Part shown: positions 25,100-35,099 of the stretch, piece after piece | How positions within the stretch are numbered: the first letter of the stretch is position 1 | Layout: the number at the start of each line of letters is the position of its first letter | Source: Gnetum montanum | Taxonomy: Eukaryota > Streptophyta > Gnetopsida > Gnetales > Gnetaceae | Assembly (NCBI GenBank): GCA_015680685.1 | Contig: MNCI01009462.1 | Location: forward strand, 690,883 to 754,882 | Length of the DNA: 64,000 nt | Reading direction: 5' to 3' | Translations under genes and position numbers: made by a program | Notes under the pieces: generated by a model | The model's database searches: none | Seen by the model: only the letters and a program-made list of their open reading frames with translations | What the model was told of the DNA's origin: nothing

Positions 25100-25495
25100 T
25101 TCACTTAAGTTTTTAGGTGTGGTAGCTGCACCTGCAAGGAATATCCCTCCTCGGTACCAAAGCCAGATTTTCATTTTAACACAGTTCTTGAATGACCAAA
25201 CACACGAATTTTGCGTGAATAACAAAAAGAAGAAAGCTGAAGAGGAAGAACAAAGGGCCAAACAGGAGAAGGAGATCCCTTTATCAGAGAAGTGAAGGGC
25301 ATTTTTTGAACCTCTTGTTGCTTCAATAACAAGTATTCATGGTCATGGAGGTAGATCAGTACCAACAGAAAGCTTGTTTCCACCACCTGATTTTGATTCT
25401 GCCACATATCCTCATGGATGGGTCGTGGGTAAACACAAAAGAACTTACGGCAGGTGAACGTCTTCTGCAATGGATTTTCTGACAACCAACAACTC
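25100..25495 (+). pseudogene. Unrecognised plant gene fragment in C2
   Basis: The plus-strand reading gives APARNIPPRYQSQIFILTQF, then a lysine/glutamate-rich coiled stretch (KKKKAEEEEQRAKQEKE). A stop at 25293 follows, then in a shifted frame FEPLVASITSIHGHGG, PPPDFDSATYPHGWVVGK. The composition (basic-acidic helix, FEPL block, proline-rich link, YPHGW block) looks like a real plant protein, and I think I have seen a related conserved plant protein, but I cannot name it. At least one frameshift and one stop make it dead. It is in the same direction as C2 and as the TFIIB fragment beside it. Confidence 0.5.
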
Positions 25496-25766
25496 ACAAC
25501 CCTACTAACATCAAAGATTCTCCCTCTGGGGCATCTTGTGGGTCATCTTCAGCCTATGACAACCCACAGTTAACTTCAGAATAATTACACAAAAATTTGC
25601 ATCAATTGGAAAAGAAATAATCGGACTTATGCTTCTCAAAGTAATTCACGTGGAAGAAGCAGACAAAGCAGCAGCTGCAGTTACTTGGAAATCTTTTCAA
25701 ACCCTAGAATTGGAGCTTGAGAAATTTGATTTGCTTGGTTTTGGAGCTATGCATGGATCTGCAAAA

Positions 25767-26344
25767 ATGTCGGAAGCCATCTGCCTGGACTGCAGAAGGC
25801 AGACGGAGGTTGTGTTTGATCACTCGGCGGGGGACACCATTTGCAGCGAGTGCAGACTGGTTCTGGAAGAGCACTCCATTGATGAAACCTCTGAGTGGAG
25901 AACCTTCACGAATGAGATAGGCGATAATGATCCTGTTCGTGTTGGAGGACCTTCAAATCCTCTACTCTCTGATGGCGGAATGTCCACTGTGATTTCCAGG
26001 CCTAATGGCACCTCCGGAGACTACCTTTCTTCGTCGCTTGGCCACTGGCAGAACTGCAGCTCCAACCCTGACCAAACCCTCATCATGGCCTTCAAAAGCA
26101 TCGCCACCATGTGTGATCGGCTTGGTCTGGTCGCAACAATAAAGGATCGAGCAAATGAAATTTACAAGAAAGTTGAAGACCTGAAATCAATCAGGGGTAG
26201 GAACCAAGATGCTATTTTGGCTACTTATCTCTACATTGCTTGCAGATAAGAAGACAAGCCTCGAACTGTGAAAGAGATATGCTCTGTGGCTAACGGTGCC
26301 TCCAAGAAGGAAGTGGGGAGAGCAAAAGAGTTCATTGTGAAACA
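25767..26344 (+). pseudogene. TFIIB (transcription initiation factor IIB) retrocopy, truncated
   Basis: From MSEAICLDC at 25767 the frame follows plant TFIIB closely. The N-terminal zinc ribbon has both pairs (CLDC and CSEC). The B-finger region ([25 protein letters not shown]) and the first cyclin-like repeat ([31 protein letters not shown]) follow. A stop codon at 26247 (CAA to TAA) interrupts [20 protein letters not shown], and the copy then reads to [10 protein letters not shown] and ends at the single N at 26345. TFIIB recruits RNA polymerase II at promoters. No intron interrupts about 580 bp, which in inference suggests a reverse-transcribed copy. The frame is open upstream to 25629, but that part is not TFIIB. 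Confidence 0.88.
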
Positions 26345-26345
26345 N

Positions 26346-26671
26346 AATGTCTATTTTATTTTCAACCAAATCCCTTTGCATCACTGCATAAAACTGTATA
26401 TATTTAATCATATCTATCAGGCTCACGTGTTGTAGGCGCTGAAATAGCTTGCCACGTTAAGCTCCTCTGATTTCTTAACAGCTTCTATAGCAACCTTAAT
26501 AGCTTGATGGTTCATTCCAAGATGTGAACAGAAGCGCCTANAGAAATCAGAGGAGCTTAACGCGGCAAGCTATTTCAGCGCCTACAACACGTGAGCCTGA
26601 TAGATATGATTAAATATATACAGTTTTATGCAGTGATGCAAAGGGATTTGGTTGAAAATAAAATAGACATT
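26346..26671. repeat. 130-bp near-perfect palindrome between single Ns
   Basis: Positions 26346-26475 are the reverse complement of 26542-26671 with a single mismatch (CCACG against CCGCG). The spacer is 26476-26541. The left arm begins right after the N at 26345 and the right arm begins right after the N at 26541. See the finding on misassembly. Confidence 0.9.
26460..26540 (-). pseudogene. TFIIB second-repeat fragment in reversed orientation
   Basis: On the minus strand from 26540 the sequence encodes RRFCSHLGMNHQAIKVAIEA then VKKSEEL, which is the start of the second cyclin-like repeat of TFIIB. It should follow the plus-strand VKQ at 26344 after about 20 missing residues, but it is inverted. 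It is bounded by the two single Ns at 26345 and 26541. Part of it (KKSEEL) is repeated on the plus strand from 26542. This looks like a reversed contig piece in the assembly and not biology. Confidence 0.8.
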
Positions 26672-26759
26672 CGATTATTATCTTTTTTATTTTTATGTGG
26701 AAGTTGTAACTTCCTAGCCTTAAGCCATGATATTTGTAACCATTAAAAAGACACTTGTC

Positions 26760-26985
26760 AACTATAGCCTTTTTGTCTCCAAAATGGCCACTTGTCAACT
26801 AAATGGGCTACTTCTCAACCACCAAGAACACGTGTCAGCTGCAGCTTGTTTCTCTCCATGGTGAACACTCGGCAACTGCATAAAGACACTTGGCAACTAC
26901 ATGAAGACACTTGGCAACTACATGAAGATACTTGGCAACTGAATGAAGACACTTGGCCATGGAATAGGACACTTGTCCATTGTAG
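26760..26985 (+). repeat. ACACTTGGCAACT-type short repeats in C2
   Basis: About ten imperfect copies of a unit of 18-21 bp of the form AAGACACTTGGCAACTACATG stand upstream of the TATA box of C2. C3 (about 63240-63335) and C1 (minus, about 11310-11170) carry similar units in lower number. The placement, about 100-300 bp before TATA, suggests a promoter-proximal array. Confidence 0.7.
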
Positions 26986-27054
26986 CTTTTTTGTCTCCAT
27001 GGTGGTTAAAACCACCCAAGATATTTTGTAACTTACCTAACCACCTTTGAGCCC

Positions 27055-27062
27055 TATAAAAA
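27055..27062 (+). promoter_or_regulatory. TATA box of C2
   Basis: GCCCTATAAAAAGGCTTCAAG. The same sequence in the same place occurs in all three C copies, so it is probably the element's own transcription start signal. Confidence 0.6.
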
Positions 27063-27385
27063 GGCTTCAAGGGTCAAGGGGGAAAGAAAAATCAAGGAGC
27101 ATCATTATCACACTTGGAAGATTTGTAAAGAAGATTGTTTGCAAGATGGCTTGCTAGAATAAAGATTTCAGCCTCTTTGTTATGGTCCTGTGAGTTATGC
27201 ATTTCATTTTTTGTTTTGTTTAAATTACTTAGCTAGTGGTTTAGATAGTATCATCCTTGGCAAGTAATTTTGGGATTTTTAGATTGCTTTTATTGTTCTT
27301 GTTGCCTGATAGAAATTTCCGTTAAAATTTTGCCATAGAAGTGCTAGTGAATGAAAGCCTTAAGAGCATTTTAGTAGTAAATTTC

Positions 27386-27846
27386 NNNNNNNNNNNNNNN
27401 NNNNNNNNNNNNNNNNNNNNNNNNNNNNNNNNNNNNNNNNNNNNNNNNNNNNNNNNNNNNNNNNNNNNNNNNNNNNNNNNNNNNNNNNNNNNNNNNNNNN
27501 NNNNNNNNNNNNNNNNNNNNNNNNNNNNNNNNNNNNNNNNNNNNNNNNNNNNNNNNNNNNNNNNNNNNNNNNNNNNNNNNNNNNNNNNNNNNNNNNNNNN
27601 NNNNNNNNNNNNNNNNNNNNNNNNNNNNNNNNNNNNNNNNNNNNNNNNNNNNNNNNNNNNNNNNNNNNNNNNNNNNNNNNNNNNNNNNNNNNNNNNNNNN
27701 NNNNNNNNNNNNNNNNNNNNNNNNNNNNNNNNNNNNNNNNNNNNNNNNNNNNNNNNNNNNNNNNNNNNNNNNNNNNNNNNNNNNNNNNNNNNNNNNNNNN
27801 NNNNNNNNNNNNNNNNNNNNNNNNNNNNNNNNNNNNNNNNNNNNNN
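27386..27846. other. Assembly gap of 461 Ns
   Basis: Unknown sequence. It falls within the conserved 3' part of C2. Comparison with C1 (TATA to end 1.29 kb, against 0.99 kb here including Ns) suggests that the missing stretch is nearer 750 bp. Open frames that run across it are meaningless. Confidence 0.95.
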
Positions 27847-28045
27847 GTAAAGTCATTTGTAGTTCACACACAACGAAATTGTCACATTTCATACAACCGC
27901 ACGCCGCAACAGCACACACACATACTCACATTAACTACTAAGTTATTTGGAGGTATATGGGCCTTGGTGTAGCCAGAGACCAGCAGGCACCTAAATCCTG
28001 TTCGAGGACACTCATTGGCAGTCGCGTCCCAAACGGTCGCCAACA

Positions 28046-28330
28046 CGTAGATGTGCAACATATTCCTAGGAACGAAAATACCATTGCTGATGCACTTGCT
28101 ACACTAGCCTTGAACATGACACCTAAGATGTTCCATATGGTACCTAGCTCCTTAACAAATTGTACCAAACCCATAACCAATGCTCTTGATGAAGTTCCCA
28201 TAGCATCCGTTAGTACTACACAAGCGATAGAATGGTATGATGACATAAAAGAGTACCTTTTACAAGGCGAACTACCACAACATTTGACAAGTGCTCAAAA
28301 TGATGCAGTGCAAAAACACTCTTAGAAATA
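28046..28330 (+). pseudogene. Element A RNase H end, second part
   Basis: This is the continuation of RNase H after C2: VDVQHIPRNENTIADALATLA (about 28048-28107), the usual end of the domain, followed by the linker to integrase (WYDDIKEYLLQGELP at about 28232). It stops at 28323. It matches the piece cut at 24699. Confidence 0.85.
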
Positions 28331-29470
28331 TGCATTAAAAAGAGACACATTGTGTCGCAGGTCCTATGAAGGCATCCCGTTGACATGCATTAGCAGCGTC
28401 GACGGCCAAACAATTGTGGAACCGGTTCACGAAGGACTATGCGAAGGGCATATAGCACCCAAAGCAATGGTGATGAAAATTAGACATTTGAGCTATTACT
28501 AGTTACACATGGAGTACGATTGCTTCTCCAGGGTCAGGAAATGTAACATTTGCCAAAGGAACGGTAACCTAATACACGTACCACCTAATGAGTTGCATAC
28601 TGCACAAATCACATGGCCATTCCAAAAATGGGGATTAGACATCATTGGGTCGATAACACCATCATCTTCAGTAGGACATAGCTTCATTATCACCGTAACT
28701 AAATATTTGAAAAAATGGGTAGAAGCTATTTCCCTTAGGAGAACGACATCTAAACATATTTGCAATTTCATATTAGAAAACATCGTGACCTGCTTCAGTA
28801 TTCCAATGACCATAGTCATTGATAATGGGCCACAATTTAGTAGTATAGATACTAAAAAATTCTGTAAAATCCTAGGCATCAAAAACTCATTTTTGTCAGC
28901 CTATTACCCACAGAGCAATGGTCAAGTAGAGTCTACGAATAAAACAATCATCATGGTGCTCAAAAAGATGTTGAATCAAAGCAAGAGAAGATGGCACGAA
29001 TAGTTAATCAATGCATTATGGGCATACCGAATAATGCATTGAACATCCACAAGTAAGACACCATATAGCCTTGTATATAGATCTAAAGCTATTTTACCTT
29101 TGGAGTTACAGGTTCCCTCGTTGCGGATAATGCTCTCTAGCCTCCTTGATGAAAGCCAAAATAATGAGCTACACATCGCTGACCTTGACTCGGTAGAGGA
29201 AGAAAGAGTACAAGTGCTCGATCAAATCAAATGGTACCAGAGACAATAATAGTGACATCATCAACACTATCCACATAAGCAGCCAATCAAGGAAGGTGAC
29301 CTAGTTCTCGAGGTGGTCCGTGAACACTTGGACAAATTTTCAGCTAACTGGGAAGGACCTTACTTAGTCACCAAAGCATATGATAATGGGGCATTCAAAC
29401 TTGCCGACATGGATGGAAACGAGTTTGCCAATCCTACAAATCATGTGTACCTAAAACCATTCTACGTCTG
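28331..29470 (+). pseudogene. Element A integrase
   Basis: This is a gypsy integrase. The zinc-binding region ends in CNICQRNGN (about 28540). The catalytic core keeps D in WGLDIIGSI (about 28629), D in IVIDNGPQFSS (about 28812) and E in NGQVESTNKT (about 28918). The C-terminal region shows LVLEVVREHLDKFSANWEGPY (split across about 29302-29360) and ends HVYLKPFYV with a stop at 29469. In-frame stops at about 28499, 29001 and 29248 disable it. Integrase would insert the DNA copy and cause the 5-bp target duplication. Confidence 0.9.
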
Positions 29471-30989
29471 ATGATTCCAAGATATGTATCGGTCTTGGCA
29501 TCATGACCGAAAACTGATACCACAGAACAGTCCTAGAGCTATAACTTAAAACTAACACCACAGAATGTCCTGGCGTCATGACACTAAATTGACACCACAC
29601 AGTTCTATCTGGCATGACACTAAATTTCCATGATCATCCACCAGAGTCCATTAAGACTATAAACTAGCTTTCCTCTTCATAGTCTGCCACGACTATAAAC
29701 TAGCACTGCACCATCTGCTATGACAATAAATGGACAACGTCCAAAGGATTATGACGTGAAACTAATCCACAACAGTTTGCTAAGACTATAAACTAGTGAC
29801 TACATCAAAAACCTAGAGTTATTTGAAAATACATGCTGCTAGACCCAATTGTACGTGCTCACCAAAAAAAAACTTGCCGCTTGATTTGTCATATAGACCT
29901 TAGTGAAAATGATGCTATTCAAGATTTTGTTCACCTTCAAACTCCACATGATGGCTCCATTCCATTGGCTATGTTCAGGTTTAAAGTGCTTTAGCTAACT
30001 GAATCATTTGTGATTTTCTTATCTTCTTGGAGTTGTGTTTCTAGGATGAAACTTGCAAGATGTTCGTGCATAGATGCACTTCATCATGATGACAAGGCAT
30101 CACATTCTTCCTGATGCTCGCAACTAGGTTAATCAATCCGTTCACAAGTACATTTTCAACTCCTGATGCATTCCCTATTTCCCCCATCATGTCCCAATTA
30201 TCCTACTCAATTACTTCCTCTTGATACATTCCACTCAGCTCAAACCTCTTGATACATTGTTGCACACTGTGATCCTCTAAGCAGTTGCAACGCAAAGCAC
30301 AGAACACAGTACTTGATGCAAAATGCTAGTGCTTAAACATTAGCATGGCACAAAAAGCAAGCTCTTTCAAAAGACCAAACAAAAAAAATAAAAATAAAAG
30401 AAAGAGAAAGACAAAACAAAGCAAAAACAAAACAAAAGAAGAAACAAAAAATAAGAAAAAGAGAAAAAAAAGTCAAAGAGAAAAATGCATGGAAAAGGTC
30501 TTCATGACCCTGTTGACATCATGAACTACATTCCATTAGTACTTCTCATACAAGCCCCAGGAAAGAAGGAAATCATCATGTTGCACACCATCGCGTGGCT
30601 TTGGTTGTTTACAATAGGCCCCATAAACACTCTACAAGGGTTTTGTTTCTCAAAAGAATGCACCCCCAATGTCTTGGTTTTGAGTCTGCTAAAAACTCAG
30701 CTGTTGACAAGGACCAATGACACAATTTTCTCACACAAGAGCATCCCTCTCCCGCAATTCTGGCAACACTTATAACCCTTGATCATCTTTGGATTTCCCC
30801 GATAACAACTAATACCCTTGCATCTTGAACTTCATAACCCTCAATCCCATGTACTTTTGGATATGGTGCGATGACATCCAGCCAGGGACCAATGGACAAT
30901 GCTTGGTACTTGGTTGTTCATGGTGTATTGTGCTTCTTTGTCAATGTCTCTTAGGTGGATTCCTCCAAACGTCAACAAAGAGGGGCCAA
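29471..30989. other. 3' untranslated part of element A
   Basis: No gene. At 29480-29800 there is a series of imperfect repeats around ACTAAATTGACACCACA and GACTATAAACTAGC. A purine-rich A/G run lies at 30370-30480. The polypurine tract AAAGAGGGGCCAA (30978-30989) directly precedes the 3' LTR. The small open frame 30485-30775 has no recognisable character. Confidence 0.6.
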
Positions 30990-33036
30990 TGAAACACCAT
31001 AAAATTTCAGCTTAACACATTGAAACAGGAATGACTCAAGCTCTTTCAGCATTCAGAAGGGAAAGCTTGAATAAGGCATGGAACTCACGTCCAGCTTGCT
31101 CAGGCCAGCTTGTGCATGCAATTAAGCTAGCTTGCCCTCAACATGACCACCCATAAAAGCTTCCAAATTAGGTCAAAATGGTCCTAATTTGAATGGGCAA
31201 GGCCCCCTTGGGGCCCATTGATGGCCTCCCAAAGTTTCAGCATCCAAAACCTGAGATTTCAAGTCAAAATTGCACAAATCTTGTTACTCACGCGGAGGTC
31301 ACGCCCAAGTCACGCTTCCAGCATGAGTCCAGCGTGAGTCTAGCGTGAGTGCCCCAAAAAAGCAACAAAATGGTCTAATTTTGAAGGTACAAGTCACCCT
31401 AAAGGTTCACTAATGATTGCTCTAGGTCCTAGCCCTCAGAATCCTAATTTTGGGCTCAAAAATACACCATTTTCACTACTTACGCCCAGGTCACGCTAGG
31501 GTCACACTGGAGCATGAGCCTAGCATGACCAAATAAAAATAAGTTAAATCAAGTAGTTCCAAGCATAATTTTCAGCATCAACTTAACCCCCAAGGACAGG
31601 AAATAGTTCTACTTGTTCACGGGCTCCAAAAAAATCAAAATTTGGGCATGAAACGCAGCATTTTGGCTTGGTCACGCTGACAGCATGAGCCCAGCGTGAC
31701 CTATCAAAAGTGGCTCAAATCAGCACAAAGGTAGACCCAAATTCAACATCCAGACCACCCTCGAGAGTAGGCAGCATTCGCACTACAAAGAATAGGTGTC
31801 AGAGATCAAAACTTAGCTCAAAATGAGTCACTTCCAGTTGGTCACGTCCAAGTCACGCTGAGGTCACGCTGATAGCGTGAGCTAACAAAATGGCCTGAAT
31901 CCTTAAATTAAACACACAGGACATCCTCAAGGTCAGGTAGCAGTCACACTTCCAAAATCCAAGCTTCAGAAATCCAAAATGGGTGTCAAAAGTGTCATAA
32001 ATCTTACTCACACTGAAGGTCACGTTGGGCATGAGTGCAACGTACACACGCTAGATGCTGGAAAACGTTAGATGCTAACACTGGACACACACTAGAGGTC
32101 ATGCTAGGCGTGAGTGCAATGTGACCACAAATCAACTCACGTTGAAGCCCAAATTAACACATGCTGACAACACATCCACTCATGCTGGAGACACTGGCAC
32201 AATAGAACCACCTCAAACAACCACGAAACCCTTCAGATCAACAATCTGCAGCAGTCAAGTCACAGATCCATGAAGTTTCAAGGGAGTCAAAGTCAATCCC
32301 TCTTGGAATTCATTGTAAATTTTCATTGTAAGCTTCATCATCTATGAGCTTTCCAAGCTCTTACGCCACTTCTATGAGCGTAAGCTAGCTTGTGTTGTAT
32401 GATACAGTGCACCTAGTCTAGAACGTAGTCTACCCATGTACACCTGTCACGCGATCCATTTTTCGCGAATCTCACATCCATTAACCTCATTCACGAATCG
32501 TAATCCTGAGTCTAGCAAAAATGTATAAATACCTTGTTCATTGACATAAATGGGGGAAAAACTAGAAAAAGAAACCCGCAATCTTGAGCCTGGACACACG
32601 TGATTCCTAGCGCTTGCAAACACCATGCATCGGAGCTTAACGTTTGACTTGCAGTCCAGACTCGTGACTATGTTTTGACCAGTGCACATCTTGTTAATTG
32701 ATACAACACAGTTTCATTTTTTCTTCCATTGTGTTGTTCTAGTTCATTGTCTACATTACCCCATTTTATTGTATGTTTCTGCAATACATTCTCTGTACGT
32801 TTACACGTTGTATTCCTCGTTTACGTTTCATTGCATTACATTCTTCATTTTACATTTTGTAAGGATAACCCTAGTGCAGGCCATAACGTACACTCGGGAA
32901 AGTCCTTGGTTGATCTGCGTGTAGATCATCCAAGGCACTCTGCCTTCGTTTTTCCAGCTTTCCCTCATGCGAAGGCAGGGTCACCTGTGCCTCTCCGAAG
33001 ATCTTTTGCTATTCGTTTTCTTCTAGCCTTATGCCA
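30990..33036 (+). repeat. 3' LTR of element A
   Basis: This 2.05-kb LTR corresponds to 6444-8524. It differs by many substitutions and small deletions, for example one GGTCACGCTG unit lost near 31675. The TATA box TATAAATA is at 32524-32531. It ends CTAGCCTTATGCCA, followed by the ATGAT duplication and the resumed gag frame of element B. Confidence 0.88.
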
Positions 33037-33041
33037 ATGAT

Positions 33042-34538
33042 TTCGACCAATACAAGGAGGTAGGGTATCAGAACCTACACTTTACAATTCACAACCCTAG
33101 TTCTGATTCCCATGAACACTAGGTGTTCAATGAGGGAACACAAACACACGACAAAGGTAGGAAATCTGATCGTCATCATGATTGGGGCCATAGCCATCGA
33201 AGAGAAGGTAAGACCCATCGTCATGGTGATGGTTCCCCTTCTTTTTCCCCTTCATCGCATCATTCACCCTCTCCTTCCACATCAGGACACAGTCACAAAG
33301 AGCACAACCATGAGGATAAGGGTAAGGATAAGCAAAATGAGAACCCTCTACGAGAGATTCGAGTGCGAGGACGAGGGAATTCTAGAGAGACAAGGCATGA
33401 AAGAACGGAAAGTAGGGAACCACATAGGCATCACAAATGCCATGAAAGAAATGACAACGAAGAACCCCTACTAGCAGTAGAGTATGTCAGACATTACAGA
33501 GGCTGTTAGAATACCTACAAGGCACTAGAAAGATAGCCGGATAAGCAATTAGACATGAATAATATCCCACGGTTTGAAGGGGGATACAATGCTGATAGGC
33601 AAAACCACTTACAGGAATTTCATGATGCCTATGCCTTGAAAAATATGGAAAATGAGTGGCAAAAGCTAAAGTTGTTCCCAAGGATACTCATAAAAGAAGC
33701 AAAAAGCTAGTACCGGTCCTTAGAACCAGAAACTGTTAGGTGGTGGAGTACAATGCTAGAACTATTCAACAATAAATATCAAATGTACTCTAGAGTGTCC
33801 AACCTGTGTAAGCAAATCCAACGATGGAAGCAGGGTAATCATGAATCCTTGGATGCTGCCATGGGCTGATATTACGCTCTACTACATCGTTGCCTGGGCC
33901 ATGGTTATGCACAACAAGATCAACTCTGCCATCTCGTAGATGGGCTAAGACATGAAACCAGGAGAACCCTTGGGACATATGCCCAAGGGAGATTATTTGA
34001 ACGTAGGTCCCATGAAGTTCATAGATTGTTGGAGCAAGTAGTTAAGGAAGAAGGGGAGCTACAGAAAAGAGAAAGCATGGAAGAGTATAACTGCGATCCT
34101 TCCCTCCGAAAGAAGGGAGTAAGATTCTGTGAGAAAGAGGATGAGTCACCACTCGAAGAGTTGGTGAATAAAAAAACTTTGCCACTTCAGAAACTAACAG
34201 AAGTGTCGGCTAAGGTAGATCAAATATGGACCTCCTTAGATAGTAAAATTAAAACTGTCCTAAAAATCGTAGAGTCTAAGGAGGAGCGAAGTAGTGATCA
34301 TGATAAGAAAAAGTGGAGAGATTCAGACCATGCATGTAACAAGGGTAAGGGAAAAATGACTATCGCCGATGAAGTTGTGGATTCTAACATAAACAATGAC
34401 GATGGATGTGAGATCTGCCAATATGACCATCCTAAGGAATGTTGCCCAATAATCTCACATCTGCAAGAGTCTGGGATGTATGCACTCAACCCAAGACTTA
34501 ACAAATGGCAAGCACCCCAAAGGTTACCTTATCCCTAA
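33042..34538 (+). pseudogene. Element B gag, central and C-terminal part
   Basis: The gag frame resumes directly after the 3' duplication of element A: DGED joins to FDQYKEVGYQNLHFT with no frame change. A histidine- and arginine-rich, hydrophilic stretch lies at about 33120-33490. The retrotransposon gag core follows (YQMYSRVSNLCKQIQRWKQG, near 33778-33840). The open stretch 34026-34538 is charged and coiled-coil-like, and ends with a Cys/His cluster (CEICQYDHPKECC at about 34411-34449). Scattered stops at, for example, 33111 and 33868 make it non-functional. The homologous part of element E (48830-49336 and 55763-56215) has the same order. Confidence 0.75.
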
Positions 34539-35099
34539 GGTAACCCGAGAAAGTTCCACCAACCATTAACATATTATCCAAGTGGAACTTCGCCACAACC
34601 TATCATGCAACACTAGCAGTGGTAACACCCATAGTCATGGGGGATGCCACCGCCTAGGCAACAATACCCTTACTGGCAACCAGACCCATATCGCTATGAT
34701 GTGTAGCAGCCGGTTTCTCCCAGTGACTCTATGGGTCATGTAACCCCACAATGTCACTACCAAGTTCGGGAGTATTTTAGAACTCCTTCTCCTATGGGGG
34801 ACACACCACATACATACCATCCTCTAAATCCCTCCGCATCTTTTACACTAATAGTTCCACTATCACCCGCTCCAACGATGCAAGGGGAAATCCCCACTCA
34901 ACGTCAATAATGTAATGCTACCAGAGCTGTAAACCTTCAACCTGCTACTGGTTCTAACAACCGTATGAAGAGAAGACCTTTGTTCAGAACCAAAAGCCCA
35001 AACAAGCTCTCACAACCACAAGAGGTTGAGTCCATACATGCTTCTCCAATGCATAAGGCTTTGGAGCTCCCTTCAAACCAACAACAAATCTCAACGCAT

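Larger units (their letters stand above)
24695..28050 (+). mobile_element. Element C2: solo-LTR-like copy carrying TFIIB and another gene fragment
   Basis: The element is 24700-28045, flanked by the duplication CGTAG (24695-24699, 28046-28050). It starts TGTTGGCACATTTT and ends GGTCGCCAACA. Its first 175 bp match C1. The middle holds an unrecognised plant gene fragment (about 25100-25490) and a broken TFIIB copy (25767-26540). From about 26690 on it matches C1 and C3, with a TATA box at 27055-27062. A 461-base gap lies in its last kilobase. The equivalent stretch of C1 suggests that the gap is somewhat larger in reality. There is no gag, pol or second LTR. It interrupts the RNase H of element A. 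Confidence 0.8.
6439..33041 (+). mobile_element. Ty3/gypsy element A (Tat/Ogre-like), full length, interrupted by C1 and C2
   Basis: The element spans 6444-33036. LTRs are 6444-8524 (or 8526) and 30990-33036, starting TGAAACACCA and ending CTTATGCC(C)A. The flanks AGGAT (6439-6443) and ATGAT (33037-33041) differ by one base. Gene order is gag (9462-9702 and 12825 onward), protease (about 15600-16190), reverse transcriptase, RNase H and integrase (22672-29470). A long spacer between protease and reverse transcriptase carries an antisense spliced gene. After the 5' LTR there is TTGGCACTAGAAGGAGGGCC, a leader I associate from memory with Tat/Ogre-type elements. Many stops show that it is dead. 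It interrupts the gag of element B. Confidence 0.88.

Noticed and set aside
25629-26249. TFIIB frame as a functional gene
   Set aside because: A premature stop, a missing second half, an abnormal N-terminal extension, and its place inside a transposon within another transposon.
26346-26671. Palindrome as a foldback transposon or MITE
   Set aside because: Both arms start exactly at single Ns and code for the displaced part of the same TFIIB copy, so an assembly error explains it better.
27341-27919. Open frames across the N gap
   Set aside because: They consist of unknown bases.
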